Source: Pseudisothecium myosuroides (taxonomy: Eukaryota > Streptophyta > Bryopsida > Hypnales > Lembophyllaceae). Taken from it: a stretch of 64,000 bases of DNA. Numbering within the stretch: position 1 is the stretch's first letter; every line of letters begins with the position of its first letter. The notes under the pieces are model-generated. The model did not search any database. It saw only the letters and a list, made by a program, of their open reading frames with translations, and was not told the DNA's origin. Positions 48,722 through 60,714 of this stretch are shown here, one piece after another. The stretch covers positions 8,248,501 to 8,312,500 of the forward strand of contig OX637288.1 in the NCBI GenBank assembly GCA_951799445.1, given 5' to 3'. The position numbers and the translations under genes are program-made.

Positions 48722-49046
48722 CAGGTAAGGTAGGAGGTCCTATAATGGAGCATTTAAGGGCTGGAACTGAATTTTGAGGAGGTGAAATATCTTGAAATTT
48801 TTTTCAGTCAATTTTCCTTGAAAAACAGATTGAACTGACATCTAACCCAAGTCATTTCATATTTTTTCATGCTTTTTTGAATTAGTTAAAAAAAATTGAA
48901 GTTAAAATGGCATAGGGCTCTAAAATGTACACAGTCTGTACATTGATGGAGGCTATGAAAAAATAACATGTACAAACAGTTTACATTTCAGTTACGGCTC
49001 CATTTTAATGCCCGCTCCATTTAAGGACCTCCTACCTTATCTGTTT
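48722..49046. mobile_element. MITE with about 38-bp terminal inverted repeats
   Basis: The left end is CAGGTAAGGTAGGAGGTCCT. The right end, on the minus strand, reads CAGATAAGGTAGGAGGTCCT, and the match continues through AATGGAGC. It is about 325 bp and noncoding. Flanks show no matching 8-bp duplication, so the CAG start is not enough to call it hAT. Confidence 0.75.
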
Positions 49047-49351
49047 ACACATCTGGTTCTCATTACATCATGTACGCCCGTGTTCTTCTACGTTATTGAA
49101 ATCTGTTTTGTGTTGAAAAAGTACAAATGCTGATATTTGCTCTTACTAGTGTCGACAGCTGATCGTCATCTTGCACTATATAAGTTACAAGACAGATGAC
49201 GCCATAGGTGACACTCCTCGTACTGTAGTTGTGGCTGTCACTCTTGTTCATGATATGGTCTCAGATGAGATTTCTGACAAATGCTTCAGCAGAGCTGTGT
49301 TAAGCCCCACCAAAGTACGTCATGTACTTTATAAAGGTTAACTCCACGAAG

Positions 49352-50214
49352 AGAAGGACGGACTAGTAACCGTGCAAATCAGGCTTTTCGGTACGGTGTA
49401 AAATCATTTGCTTAAAAAAACACAAGAGCGCTCATTGGAGGTCAAACTAGTGTGCAAACCTTCCCTTTTCACACAAATTTTCAAGGGTAAAAATTTGCAT
49501 TTCTGCCCTATATAGGGAAGATAAGCCATTCTTGACCGCTTAAGGAATTATAGATAGGTGGAGGGCGGTTTCTTCAGAGGGAAATTTTTCCCATGTGCAG
49601 AAATAGAGTTTGGATACTGTTTCTAGAATTTTCAGATTTTTTTTGTCTCAAAACAAGATTACTGTGAATTAATTAGTTGGAGATTGTGTCCATCCCATAT
49701 TGGTAACATAGGTTTTGCTATTTCCGACTAAGGTCTGGTTGCAAAATCAACTAAGGGTTGGTTGCAATATTGAGAGTCTTTGAGTCAATCATAATGCGCC
49801 ACAACTACCTTGAAAACCGTACCATAATTATCACTGTTCTTGTCCTCCTTCACAGAAAAAGAGAAGTCTACTCTACAAGAATGGGGTGCTGATCTGGAAT
49901 GGGTTATCTCCTCTAGAGGGGATTTTGCCCCAAAAAAATTCTTAGAAAGAGAAGTATTTTATCTCTTTTTGGATAGATGGGGTTTTTTAAGTTAATCCTA
50001 GAAGGATGCTATGGATTCTAAGTGTCTGATGGATGACAAAGGATCCTTCTGTGTCGGACAGAAGTGTTAATCTTCATCTTTGAAATCTTTGTGTGAAAAG
50101 GGAAGGTCTTGCACTATAGTTTGACCTCCAATGAATGCTCTTGAGAATTTTTAAGCAAATGATTCACATAATTTGTGAAAGGTTGATTTTGAAGGTGACG
50201 AGCCTGTCCTTCTA
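49352..50214. mobile_element. Long-TIR element (arms over 120 bp), Mutator-like candidate
   Basis: Arms at about 49352-49490 and 50088-50214 are inverted complements. Shared blocks are AATCATTTGCTTAAAAA, CATTGGAGGTCAAACTA and CCTTCCCTTTTCACACAAA. The outer ends carry AGAAGGAC. It is about 860 bp with no coding frame. Long terminal inverted repeats suggest a Mutator-type non-autonomous element, but no 9-bp duplication was found. Confidence 0.7.
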
Positions 50215-50295
50215 GGGTAAAGTAGAGATCAAGTAGACTCTTCACTATCACAAAAAGGGCCACCCTTATGTCAAGGAGGGCAAAGGAACCTCCAA

Positions 50296-51234
50296 TTAAC
50301 CCCTAAAGGACCGGCATGCGTTTTTTGGCCGTATAGAAATTTTGGGCAGGTCCGTGTGACTAGAGATTTCCATATTTTAAGCTGAAATTTTAATAGAAGG
50401 TGGGCGCAAGGAATATCTTTCATATGCACTAAATTTCAAGACATTTGGAAATAGGAGTCAAAAGTTATGGCCAAATATGTTACTTTTTTCCATAATTGGG
50501 CAGTTCAGGCAGCAAGAAAAATTTGGCAAAAATTTGATTTTTTTTTTTTAATATTTTTTTCTTGTAGATTATATTTTTGTCTATCTGGAAAGCTTTGATT
50601 CATTTCATTTGGATTTGTTATGAGAAAGTTATGGACATTCTTGTTTTTCAGGCAGTTAGAGCATATTCTTGAAAAAAATAACTTGTAGGAATCATTTCTA
50701 AATGCTATTTTTGCAATTTAAAAAAAATAAATTCTCATGGTTTAGTTTACTTGCTAGAACAATCTCACCATTGGAATTAGTGTATTTTAATTCCATCTAA
50801 AATATATTAATGTTTTAGATTTTCCTTCTATCTCGTACCTACTTCTACTTAATAAATTTTTTAGGAATGATAATTAAGTTTTTTTGAATATATTTTTTTT
50901 TCCTAGACTCTCAACTCAATTCTCCACTATAAAGAATTAAAGCACAAAACTCTGTAGTGCAAAAATTTTAAGTGCAAAATGTTTAAAGTCAAAAAATCTA
51001 GTCCCGCAATGTGCTGAAATACTTGTTTTTTCCACTTTAAATGCAAGTATCTTGCAATCTGAGCAGTCAAAAATTCTGAAATTTTTTCCACACATTCTCA
51101 TACTAGTTAGGTGTAAGATCCTACGGTTAGATGTGCAAAAAAAACATTATTCATTTTTTTTTACTCCTTGCTATAGAAATGGCAGTTTTGATGGATTTTT
51201 GGCAGAAAAAAGGCCTTGGGCCTTTAGGGGTTAA
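50296..51234 (-). mobile_element. TTAA-family element, copy 8 (chimeric)
   Basis: It starts TTAACCCCTAAAGGACCGGC and ends GGCCTTTAGGGGTTAA, 939 bp. The left quarter, with TTTTTTGGCCGTATAGAAAT, matches the reversed right end of copy 5. The remainder, including GTGTAAGATCCTACGGTTAG at about 51112, matches the main subtype of copies 1, 2, 3 and 6. Confidence 0.88.
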
Positions 51235-52945
51235 GGTAAAAAATGTTAGGCACTAAAATTTGCATACAATTGAAATTATTTATTCCACTACCTGAGGGTT
51301 GCTTCACACTATGCCTGACCAAGTTGAGAGTTCGTGGAAGTGAGAGTCCAAAGAAATGGACAATAAATAAGCCCTAAAATTTAGGAATTGGAGCCTTTGG
51401 CCAACCATAGTGTGAAGCCTCCAAAGGCCAAGCCCAAAATTCAAAAATCACCCATGTGTCAATTTTTTCAAGTAAAAGATAAAAAAACATGACACATAAC
51501 AAATAACAAATAACAAAAGGGGTGTACTACTACCTACCTATTGCCAAAACTATAAATCTTGTCTAATTTAACGGCTGCGATCTTGTCATTTTTGACATTT
51601 TTCTGAATTTTTTTTGACGGATTCTTGACCATAGTTTGGGTCGCCGTTTTGGGGTACTTAAAATTTTGACATCTATGTGATTTCATCGTTGAAAAATAAT
51701 ATTAAAAGATTCACACATCTAATTGCAAAATGGGAGCATATATTGTCTAAAATTTTGAAGTTTGACTGTGTGATTATAGGCTTGTCTTTTTGAAGATCAA
51801 TTTTACACCTATGTGAATGAATTGTTTGTTGGGAGTTATTCTATTAATACATTCTACCACATTGATAGTAGCATTAGATGTTTTTTGGTGTGTTCTCCAA
51901 TTTGGCCCAATTTTGTGAATAGCGGTACGCTGTTAGAAAATATTTATTAAAAAAAAAAGTTCAAATATCATTTTGAGCAAAAATAAAATTTAATAAAAAA
52001 TTTTCCTCCAAAAATGACGTGACAGTCGCTATCCCACATCACCCAGCTGTTGTAGCACGTTACCGTAGGGGAACTCACAGCCCTCTAAGACCCCCAAATC
52101 CCATCCAATGTGAGTGTTACTCTAAATCCCCCTTACATAGGATAGGTGCAATGACGGACATAGACCCTAATCCTAACCCAAAAATATGTACAACATAATT
52201 TCTCTAAAGTAATAGCCTTGGAACCAAGCTCAAGTCCCCATGCTCAAGAATCTCAAAGAACTTTTCTTATGTGTATATCCGAAATTGGGCCTAGTGCGGA
52301 ATTGGGCAATTAATACTCCATCACATTATAAAGGTAATTGCTTTAGAGAAGTTCTACTGCAGAATGCAACAAGTGATGAATAATTAATTCAATTGATGAG
52401 CAATTAGCAATAGCTATTACTTAGTGAATAGCAATGATAGGATTACTATAACTATGATTACTATTCAAATTCACTATTCAAATCATATTTGGATGCCTAC
52501 TCTAAGGTCAAAGATAATTCTAAAGATTTCCACCTATGAGTGTAAATTCATCACAAAAAGTGACATTTTTAGACCTTCATATTGTGTTCACTTAAAAAAA
52601 TATTGTGACTACTTTAAGTGAGTAAGAAGTGACCACTATGAATGCACTTTTAGTTTGTTTTGAAGTAGTCTTTGGGGCCAATTCGAGTAGCACAATTCAA
52701 AAATTCATACCAATGAAACTCGTACTTTTGCCAAAAAAAATTTAATTTCAATTGCTCTCACCATTTCTCACATTTGTCATTCTGGCTGTAATGGGCTGGT
52801 TTACTTGAATTGGACCAATCAGTGTCGTGGTTTTGAAATTGTAATACACCTCCATATTATCACGCGCGTTTTCCGCATCTTGGTTGTGACATTACAGAGG
52901 TCCGCGTATATTATTGCACCCACGCTCTATTTGGTGTAGCTCTTC
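51235..52945. other. Intergenic DNA upstream of epsilon-COP
   Basis: AT-rich with a small hairpin, TTGCTTCACACTATG at about 51300 and its complement near 51405. No gene was seen. Composition becomes GC-richer from about 52860 towards the epsilon-COP leader. Confidence 0.4.
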
Positions 52946-53165
52946 GTGCCCATCTGTGTATGGAATGACCTAAAAGACTCAGAGCAGAGCGAGACGAAGC
53001 TCGGGAGCCCGCAGATCGGCGAAGCTTTCGTCGCCACAGCACAAACAGAAAGACGCACATGTAAGCTTAGACCGAGGAAGGCAGCGAGCAACAGAAGCAG
53101 AAGAAGAAAGAGGAGCAGAGCAGAGCAGGAGGAGAAAGAGAGGTCGAGTTCGGGGCGCCATCACG

Positions 53166-55819
53166 ATGAGCGGGCCCGATGTTTTGTTTCCGGTGCGGAA
53201 CAACTTCTACTTGGGCGCCTTCCAGGCGGCCATCAACGAGAGCAGCGTGTTGCGCTCCTTGAGCGACGCCGATGCGGCGGAGAAGGACAGCTTCGTCTAT
53301 CGCTCCTACATTGCGCTCGGTCAGCACCAGGTGAACCATCCCTCGCCCTTCGTCTTCTGAACCTCCTAACAAAATGATTCGAGGCTCCGTTCTCCCTTTC
53401 GGATCCAGTCCATTGTAAATCTCTCAGTTGAATGTACTCTTCCGATCTCCTCTTTTCGATCTAGATCATCCACTGTGTCCGAAAATCGAGAAGCGGACTG
53501 TATTGCACCTCGGATCTCGTGCTCTTGCCACAATGAGCTCATTTCTGACCTTATATGCTCGAATGCTCTTTGGCCCCAATTGTTGTGAAAATTCTGCTAG
53601 CGTCAATTAGATTTTGGCAGAATTAGTGGCATTGGGGTACAATCGACTTCCTGTTGACTGTGATCTACATTAGGTTAGGGAATTCTTCAGTAATGCTATT
53701 TCGTGCACCTAAGCTCTAACTTTCTGTCTCAGTTAAGTCCTTTTGTTTATACGGCGTTGATAGAAGGCTCTTCTAAACCCTAGGGTTCGTTGAGTGATAC
53801 GTTTACATCTTCCGTATCATTTCGTTTTGATTTACCCTTAATAACCTGCTGACACACGTGACACTGTCTGGAAAACCAGCTGGTCATTGATGAAATCAAC
53901 GACGCTGCTCCAACAGCGCTTCAAGCTGTGAAACTGCTCGCATTGTACCTCTCTGGGGGAGCTCAGAAGGTAACCTCGCTTGACAAATCGCAGCATATTT
54001 GGTCCATTTGAGAAGTAGATTCGTGTGTTGTTGTCCTCGGTTCTGCGTCATGAAACTTGTCGTATATCCCCGGTGTCGACTGTGCGGGGCAAGAATCAGA
54101 AACTGATTTCCTTTCAGTGTTCTGCTGCTCACGACTTTCCATTTCCAGGACAAGGCTTTGTCTGGCTTGTCGGAGTGGTTATCTGATCCGGCTGTTTCCA
54201 GCAACCCTTCGCTGTTGCTCATTGCCGGCATGATCTACACGCATGAACAGAACTATAACGAAGCTCTTAAGCATACTCACGTGGGTGGCACTCTTGATTT
54301 GTAAGTGACCCAGCCAACCGTACCTTTATGTGATTGGAGTTTTTTCGGGCTATGCCTGTGCTCAATTTAAGTGCTGCTTCTAATCTTTCTGGCATCATGC
54401 ATCGAATTGAGTTGTTCCAGATTTTCTGCATTTCCTCTTATTATAGGTGTTCTGTTAAAAGCCATGATAGGCTTATTATAGGTGTTCTGGTTGGCTATTT
54501 TTGACAATCCGTGGCTCCTTAATGACTGCATTTTCCTGTAATGTTTTTCAATCGTGACGAGAGAGGGTTCAGGGAATAGGATTCAGCTTTCTCCATGCGG
54601 AACTGATTGGAACAGCCGCCCGAGCGAATTTCGATCCAAAGAGTACTTCTGTGCTGGTCTTTTAGATCGGTAAAAGATGTCGCATCTGTGGATCTCAGTC
54701 CAGGTGTTGCTCTATGTTTGCAGGTGCGCCCTGAATGTACAGATCTACTTGAAGATGCACCGAGCAGATTACGCCGAGAAGCAACTGAAGATTATGCAAC
54801 AAATTGACGAAGACCATACTCTTACCCAGTTAGCCAATGCATGGGTGAACCTCTCATTGGTAAGATTCATCAGTTGTATGTATTTTGCAAGGTACTTTTC
54901 TTTTGTGAGTTCAGTCTTATGAAAATTACCCTCTAATCTGTCTTGAACGTTAGTGGAGATCACATTTACGCGAGCAAAACGTCTATGAACTGGTATTAGA
55001 TCCTTATTTTGGACTGAACGTTGACGGCTTGCTAAGATCTGACCTGCTCCTCTCTTTTTGTTTAGGGTGGCGCTAAGGTCCAGGAATCATTCTACATCTT
55101 CCAAGAGCTTTGTGAAAAGTACACGTGGACAGTTATGCTGATGAACGGAAGTGCGGTTTGTCAAATGCACATGGGTCAATTTGACGAGGCGGAATCCCGA
55201 CTTTTGGAGGCTCTGAACAAGGTACATAATGCACGGAACTATTGTGCCTAGTCATGTCGTCGGTTTCTTTTTTCAGATTTTTTCCTGCTGATGATCTAGA
55301 ACGATTGCTCTTAAATAATCACAACTTCCAGGTTATATCTTTTGGGTGGAATTTTTGGTGTTTTGTCTCAGTTATTCACGGTTCAGTACTTGACGGTTGC
55401 AGTAGGCTTACTGAGCCCCATATTTAGCTTGATGAAATGGTCTTTCATTTGTAGGATTCGAAGGACGCCAACACACTTGCTAATCTGATCGTTTGTAGTC
55501 TACACTTGAGCAAGCCGACCGGTCGATACTTGAGGTGATCAGTTGGCACCAGAGCCCTTCTATTCATTTATCATTGGATAATAATTTCGTTCTAGAGTAG
55601 TCTTATGCATTGGATATCTGTATGTCCAGTTATAAACGAAGATATTCAGTTTATGGATGGCTCTTCCATAAGAATTGAAATGTTATAGCATGTAGTCCTA
55701 ATCTGTTTCGTGGTTGTGTGACCAGTCAGTTGAAGATAACACACCCAACCCATGTGCTGGTGGAGCGTGCTGGTGCTGGCGAAGCTGCTTTTGAGAGGGC
55801 GGTTCAGAGTGTTGCATAA
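53166..55819 (+). CDS. COPE: Coatomer subunit epsilon (epsilon-COP)
   Basis: A subunit of the COPI coat, paired with alpha-COP in the outer cage, for retrograde Golgi-to-ER and intra-Golgi traffic. The exons are 53166-53330, 53880-53969, 54149-54300, 54724-54859, 55066-55221, 55455-55534 and 55726-55819. They join in frame to 290 residues, the family's normal length. Landmarks are [20 protein letters not shown] (2-21), [13 protein letters not shown], the family helix [53 protein letters not shown], and the C terminus [11 protein letters not shown]. The fold is a TPR-like alpha-solenoid. The start is the first ATG (ACGATGAGC) after a purine-rich leader. No defect was seen. An overlapping 143-codon frame (52946-53377) in the leader and exon 1 is a GC-rich shadow. 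Confidence 0.97.
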
Positions 55820-56960
55820 GATGTATTTAACTACCTTCGTCTCCATTCACCTGTGCTCTTTATTTTGAATTTTCGTAAATTTGAAACTGGTAGACCGCAA
55901 TCTTTTTCTCTGTTCATATCTTTGGGAGTTAGGTTTTGTTTGGGAGTACATGAATTTTGTACTGGTAACCATAATCTCGGCGTGTTATTTCTCATGACGA
56001 GACTCTACTTTCACATTACTTTGTCGTTTTTGTTACCCCTTATCTGAGGGTTCTGATTTTTGTGTGACATGCATGTCTCTGATTCTCTATGCAGGATTCT
56101 CAAGTCGTTTGTACAACCAACCGGATATGCCGTTTCTCCCGCAGTTACCACCTCTTAATCCCAAGTTGGCATGTTTCGCACTTCCGCTTGTGGCTGCGAG
56201 GTACCTTGCCCGGCTTGCCGTATTCATTTCATAGAATCTAGTGGGTTCTATCAGTTTCGATTCCTGCTCTTCATCATTGACCAGTGATTTGATGTTCATT
56301 TTTTGATATTATCCTATGTTTCTACCCTCTTAGAAGGTCTTTATAGGTCAGACTCTCAATGCCATCTATTTTGAATTTCTGCCTCAACAAGGCACTTTTA
56401 CATGTTCCGTGCAAACCTTTGTGTTATTCTTGGGTTACGAGGAACAATTTTTGCTTTTGCGGATATGGGTCAGAGATAAAGTGAGTGTCACTTCTCATTC
56501 ATGATTGCAAATTTATTTGTTGATGTGTGGCTATGATTCCTTGTCGAGAGTAAGTGCGTTGCACCAGCGTTGTACAAGTATGTTACGTCTTAAACCTTAG
56601 AAGGACATTTTCTGCCCCTCGGACATTCCTACGTTGGAATAATGAAAATTGTCAATTGATTGGGGTGGGCTTGTTGTAATTGTACTTGCACAAGGATCAC
56701 TTATGTTGTATTGCTGCAACACATTTCAAATTTCTTGATTTGCACAAGGGGGATTGTTTGATTCAGAGGTTGGATCATGTGAAGCCCGGAGACATTACCC
56801 GTGTAGAGAGTAGTAGTGAACAATACATGAGCAAAAACTCCCCTTGTTTCCTTGCCTTACTAGGTTGACCACTCTAATCTATTTAGTTGTTGACCTACTC
56901 AATTATTCATACCCATGTCCTAAAATCTATCATAATACTATGTATCTCATAAATCTAAAA
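55820..56960. other. Epsilon-COP 3' flank, no further gene seen
   Basis: It probably holds the 3' untranslated region. A possible acceptor, CTATGCAG|GATTC, near 56095 hints at a spliced 3' UTR but cannot be confirmed. Confidence 0.3.
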
Positions 56961-57049
56961 TCTAAAATTTGATCTATCATACTTGTCCCCTAAGTGCCCA
57001 AGGGGACCAAAAGTGTCTTCACATAGTTTGGAAGTCCAATTCAAAGTGT

Positions 57050-57515
57050 TTTTGTGGTAACTTTTGCATCCAATGTCTAAATTTAATAAAACTTGTTGGG
57101 AAATTTGTGCTCTCTTTTAGTTTTTGTGGTAAAGTTTTCAGATCAATCCAAGATGTATTTATTTTATGAAAGCCATTCAAAGTTCATGGGTTCAATTTGA
57201 ATTCACCAAAATGCATTTTGATGGTTGCTATTTTGGAGGCTTGTATTTCCTTCATCCATTATTAGTTTTCAATAAAATTTGTTGGGCATGTTTTTCTTGA
57301 GGTCTAGTTATTGTGGTAAAATTTAATGTCAATCCAAGTTGTTTTGAATGTTTGGGAGCAATTCAAAGTTCAAAATTTGGACATTTTTGGATTACGGTGA
57401 ACTTCAACGGGTTGTTTCTTCTTCATACAATATTTGTTTCTAGTAATATTTTGGGGAATAGGTGCACATCTAAGTCTTGTTTGTGTAATCAAAATTTCAC
57501 ATCAATCCATGAAGT
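57050..57515. repeat. Diverged tandem repeat of about 180-bp units
   Basis: Three units are marked by AATAAAACTTGTTGGG, AATAAAATTTGTTGGG and a weaker third (AGTAATATTTTGGGGA) near 57084, 57271 and 57441. Each is followed about 50 bases later by ATCAATCCA(A/T)G. Confidence 0.6.
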
Positions 57516-59721
57516 TATAAGTGATTGAGAAGCATTTTAGTAGAAGGAGGTTCAGCCTAGCTAAATGTTTTTTTTTTAAACTTTTCTTGCTTTTTTTTTA
57601 CATTTCAAAGCCATTTCGCAAACACTGAGTCTATTGAATGATATTTTCTTTTACCAATGTGTATGTATGCTAGTTTAGAATCACATTATAGTTTAAAGTT
57701 TTTTCATTTGAGTAGGTTTAGAAATCGAATTTCACCTCCAAATGTATTGCTAAGAAAACTTCAAAATCCTTTTTCAACACTTAAAACATTAGAATCTTGC
57801 AATTTATATGGCCAAATGACTCCAAATTTGATTCACATCATCTACAACACGTACACTACAAGATTTTACCATTGAAATTTCTATACGTTAGTGATATTTA
57901 AATCTATAACCCTTCAAAAGGTCCTAGATATTTAGAGTTAAACTAAAATTTATCAATGCATGTTTTCAACTAGTGTTTCAAAACTAAAATCATGTATAAT
58001 GCATGACAAAAAAAAAATATATATTCTCTATTTCAGGTGAATTTCCAAAGTGAAATGCTTCAAGGTTTGATTTAAAAGTATTTGAAATATTATTTGAAAT
58101 TTTGACTTTATGGATATTTTCTATTCATTATGCATAGCATAATGTCTTTTGACAAAAACCTCAATAAAGTTGTAAAAGACATTTTTTAACATATTTATAA
58201 CACACTTTATAGCACGTGTATAAATAGGCAAAGTGTTGCTGATAAATTTAAACAAGAACAAGTCTAGCAATAATTACACTTGTAGTACTGACTACCATCA
58301 TACCAGATAAGAATAGATAAATTTTTAAAAAAACTAAATTTTTCTTGGCCATGATAAATTATAATTGTCAAAATCAATTAGGTTGTAATTGTGATTACCG
58401 ATTGACACATAGGTTTTCCTTGCCGCTACACAAATAGTTCAATGTAAGCCACAAAAATGTTGCCCTAAGAAGGGTCAAAAGCTTTTTTCACCTAAATTTG
58501 TCTTAAGAAATTTTAAAATTTTCTCTTTTTGTGACTCAAAATTACAAGTGTGGTGCATTTTTGCATTTTAGAGAGAAGCCTATTCAACGGGATTAGATTG
58601 CTTGGAGCCATTTCTTGTTGTCATTCCAAAAGAACATAACTTGAATAGATATTCAAGTTGTTTATATATAATTAATCTTTCAATGTAGTGATCCATTGAG
58701 ATGCAAAAAGAGGTTTTGGAAGTAGATATTTAGTGGCAAATTTTTACTAAAGCCAATTTTATAAGGTAATTAACAACAACTAATTGTGACCAGTTTGAAA
58801 AACCAACCAATCTTGATGCTTGCCTAAATTGCAAACCCTCTGAATATAAAAGCCTGGGGTTGATTTTGGTTCCACCTATTTCCTACACTTTAAAAAGTTA
58901 TAGTCTATTTTTGCATTGTCCCAAAGAGGCATACTAAGAGAGTTTCAACAAGTTCTAAGAAAAATTAGACTATTTGAAAATGGGAACTATAATCAAATGC
59001 TTATTTAGACAACCACCAATTTGACATTTAAAATTGCCATTGTAGTAAACCTATTAGACGAATAGGTCAATTATAGGAGTGATTTTTTTCTTTTTTTCTT
59101 TGTAGAAGCGTAACACACTCTAGAATGCAAACAAGTCAAACAAATCTTTCAATTGTAAACATCCATTCTTCATTTATTTACAATATTACCTAAAAATAAT
59201 AAAGTACATCCAAATATTGGTGAATCTAATAATTCTTAGATATGATTTTGGTGATTTCATTTAAATTTTATTTTTATTTTTTATGTAATGAAAGTCTATT
59301 AAAAACAAGGTAAGAGTTTAATGATTATTTGCCAACAAAATTTCACCAATCAGCAAATCACAAAGTTTGTTCCAGTAGAAAAAAGCATTGATAGACAACT
59401 ATAGGCATGTACAATGTATAACATGCCAAAAAATTGATTGCATTAAGTTGAAGTCTGAGAATGTGGAGAGAAAGAATTTGTACCAAAATCACTTAAGGTA
59501 TGTACACCTAAAATTTTAAAAAATAAGCAATAGAGCATGGTTCCAATACTATATTTAAAAAGGTTTTGTAGGGTCTCATTGGTAGTTGAAAGGGGATTTT
59601 AGATTCTCTCATAATGTAATCTTTGGACAACGAATGAATAAACTATAAATTTTCAAAGTGCTCAAAATTGGTGTGTCTAAAATCAATACTCTCATGAATA
59701 GTGGGAGTATATTTTAGGCAA

Positions 59722-59767
<46 letters not shown>

Positions 59768-60240
59768 TTATTTATTTATTTATTTATTATGTTGGTTTTA
59801 GGTGTGTTTCCCTTATTAGATTGCCAAATTTGATCTTGTATTGCGAATTCCATGTATTGAAGAACAAAAGTTGTTGCTAGGTTTATACAAATGTTATAGA
59901 CATTAGAGTTCATTGTAAGGTGGGAGGAAACTAGGGATTTCTTCCTTTAGAATAGCAAAAAATAGAAAACTAGGGATCAAACTCCTTTTTGAACCAATAT
60001 TGCTCTTTTGAGTTTCGTCCCTAGTTTTGTTTCTACCAATGAGAACTCACAAGCATGCGACATGTAGGACAAGGCAATGTGTAATCAATATCTAGGTTTC
60101 TTCTATGCTTTTTTTTGTCTAATTCTAGGCATTGCATTTTCAGCAGTGTTGATTGTGGGCAAGGATTTTTTTCTAGCGATTTGTTGCTAGATTCCAAGTC
60201 TTGTCAAAGGACTTAGCCAATATGCCTTGCTTACTCAAAA
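57516..60240. repeat. Gene-free AT-rich DNA with a (TA)n(TTTA)n microsatellite at 59727-59787
   Basis: Apart from the microsatellite (TA repeats, then TTTA tetramers), no coding family, terminal repeats or RNA gene was recognised in this stretch. Confidence 0.5.
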
Positions 60241-60257
60241 TGTTCACCTTTGCTGGG

Positions 60258-60495
60258 AGGGTACACACGCCGAAAGTGTCCTTGTACCCAAAGGTATCCC
60301 TTTCTAGGAAGGGGAGTCATTTTAGAACCTAAATATAGATATATCAAACATAGCTTATTCTTTATTGACCAAAATGATAAGCCATATATGGTCCACCTAG
60401 ATTTGCATTCCAGAATTACTCCACTTCCTAGAAAGGGACGCCATTGGGTACATGGACACCATTGGGTGCCTCTATCATATTGTGGGTGTACATAC
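60258..60495. mobile_element. Inverted-repeat (foldback) MITE
   Basis: The left arm, GTGTCCTTGTACCCAAAGG then ATCCCTTTCTAGGAAGGGGA, pairs with the right arm, which reads GTGTCCATGTACCCAATGG then CGTCCCTTTCTAGGAAGTGG on the minus strand. The whole is about 240 bp. Outer borders are approximate. Confidence 0.6.
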
Positions 60496-60555
60496 TTTAC
60501 CCCTTTTCTTCACCCATAACTAATGCTTACAAATGAAATATTATTGAGTGCACTC

Positions 60556-60700
60556 CAGGGCTTTTTTTTTCGTATTGTAGATGAACAGTGGAACCCCTGC
60601 CTGTGTGCCCTCCATATATTTGGACGGAGCCAAGCACAGTGGCGGAAATTTGTCAGAGGGAGTTGGAATTTGGCAAAATTTTGCCAAAAAAGAAGCCCTG
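60556..60700. mobile_element. hAT-type MITE with perfect 8-bp target duplication
   Basis: It begins CAGGGCTTTTTTTT and ends with the complement of CAGGGCTTCTTTTTTGG. It is flanked on both sides by GTGCACTC (60548-60555 and 60701-60708). CAGGG ends and an 8-bp duplication are diagnostic of hAT elements. It is 145 bp and noncoding. Confidence 0.9.
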
Positions 60701-60714
60701 GTGCACTCAGTGAG

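Noticed and set aside
52946..53377. A 143-codon plus-strand open frame and a 101-codon antisense frame over epsilon-COP exon 1
   Set aside because: Both come from GC- and purine-rich leader/exon DNA. The true coding frame here is epsilon-COP from 53166, which has family motifs and splices cleanly.
56087..56299. Possible extra exon or small gene after epsilon-COP on either strand
   Set aside because: The frames are short, the translations match nothing I know, and epsilon-COP is already complete at 55819.
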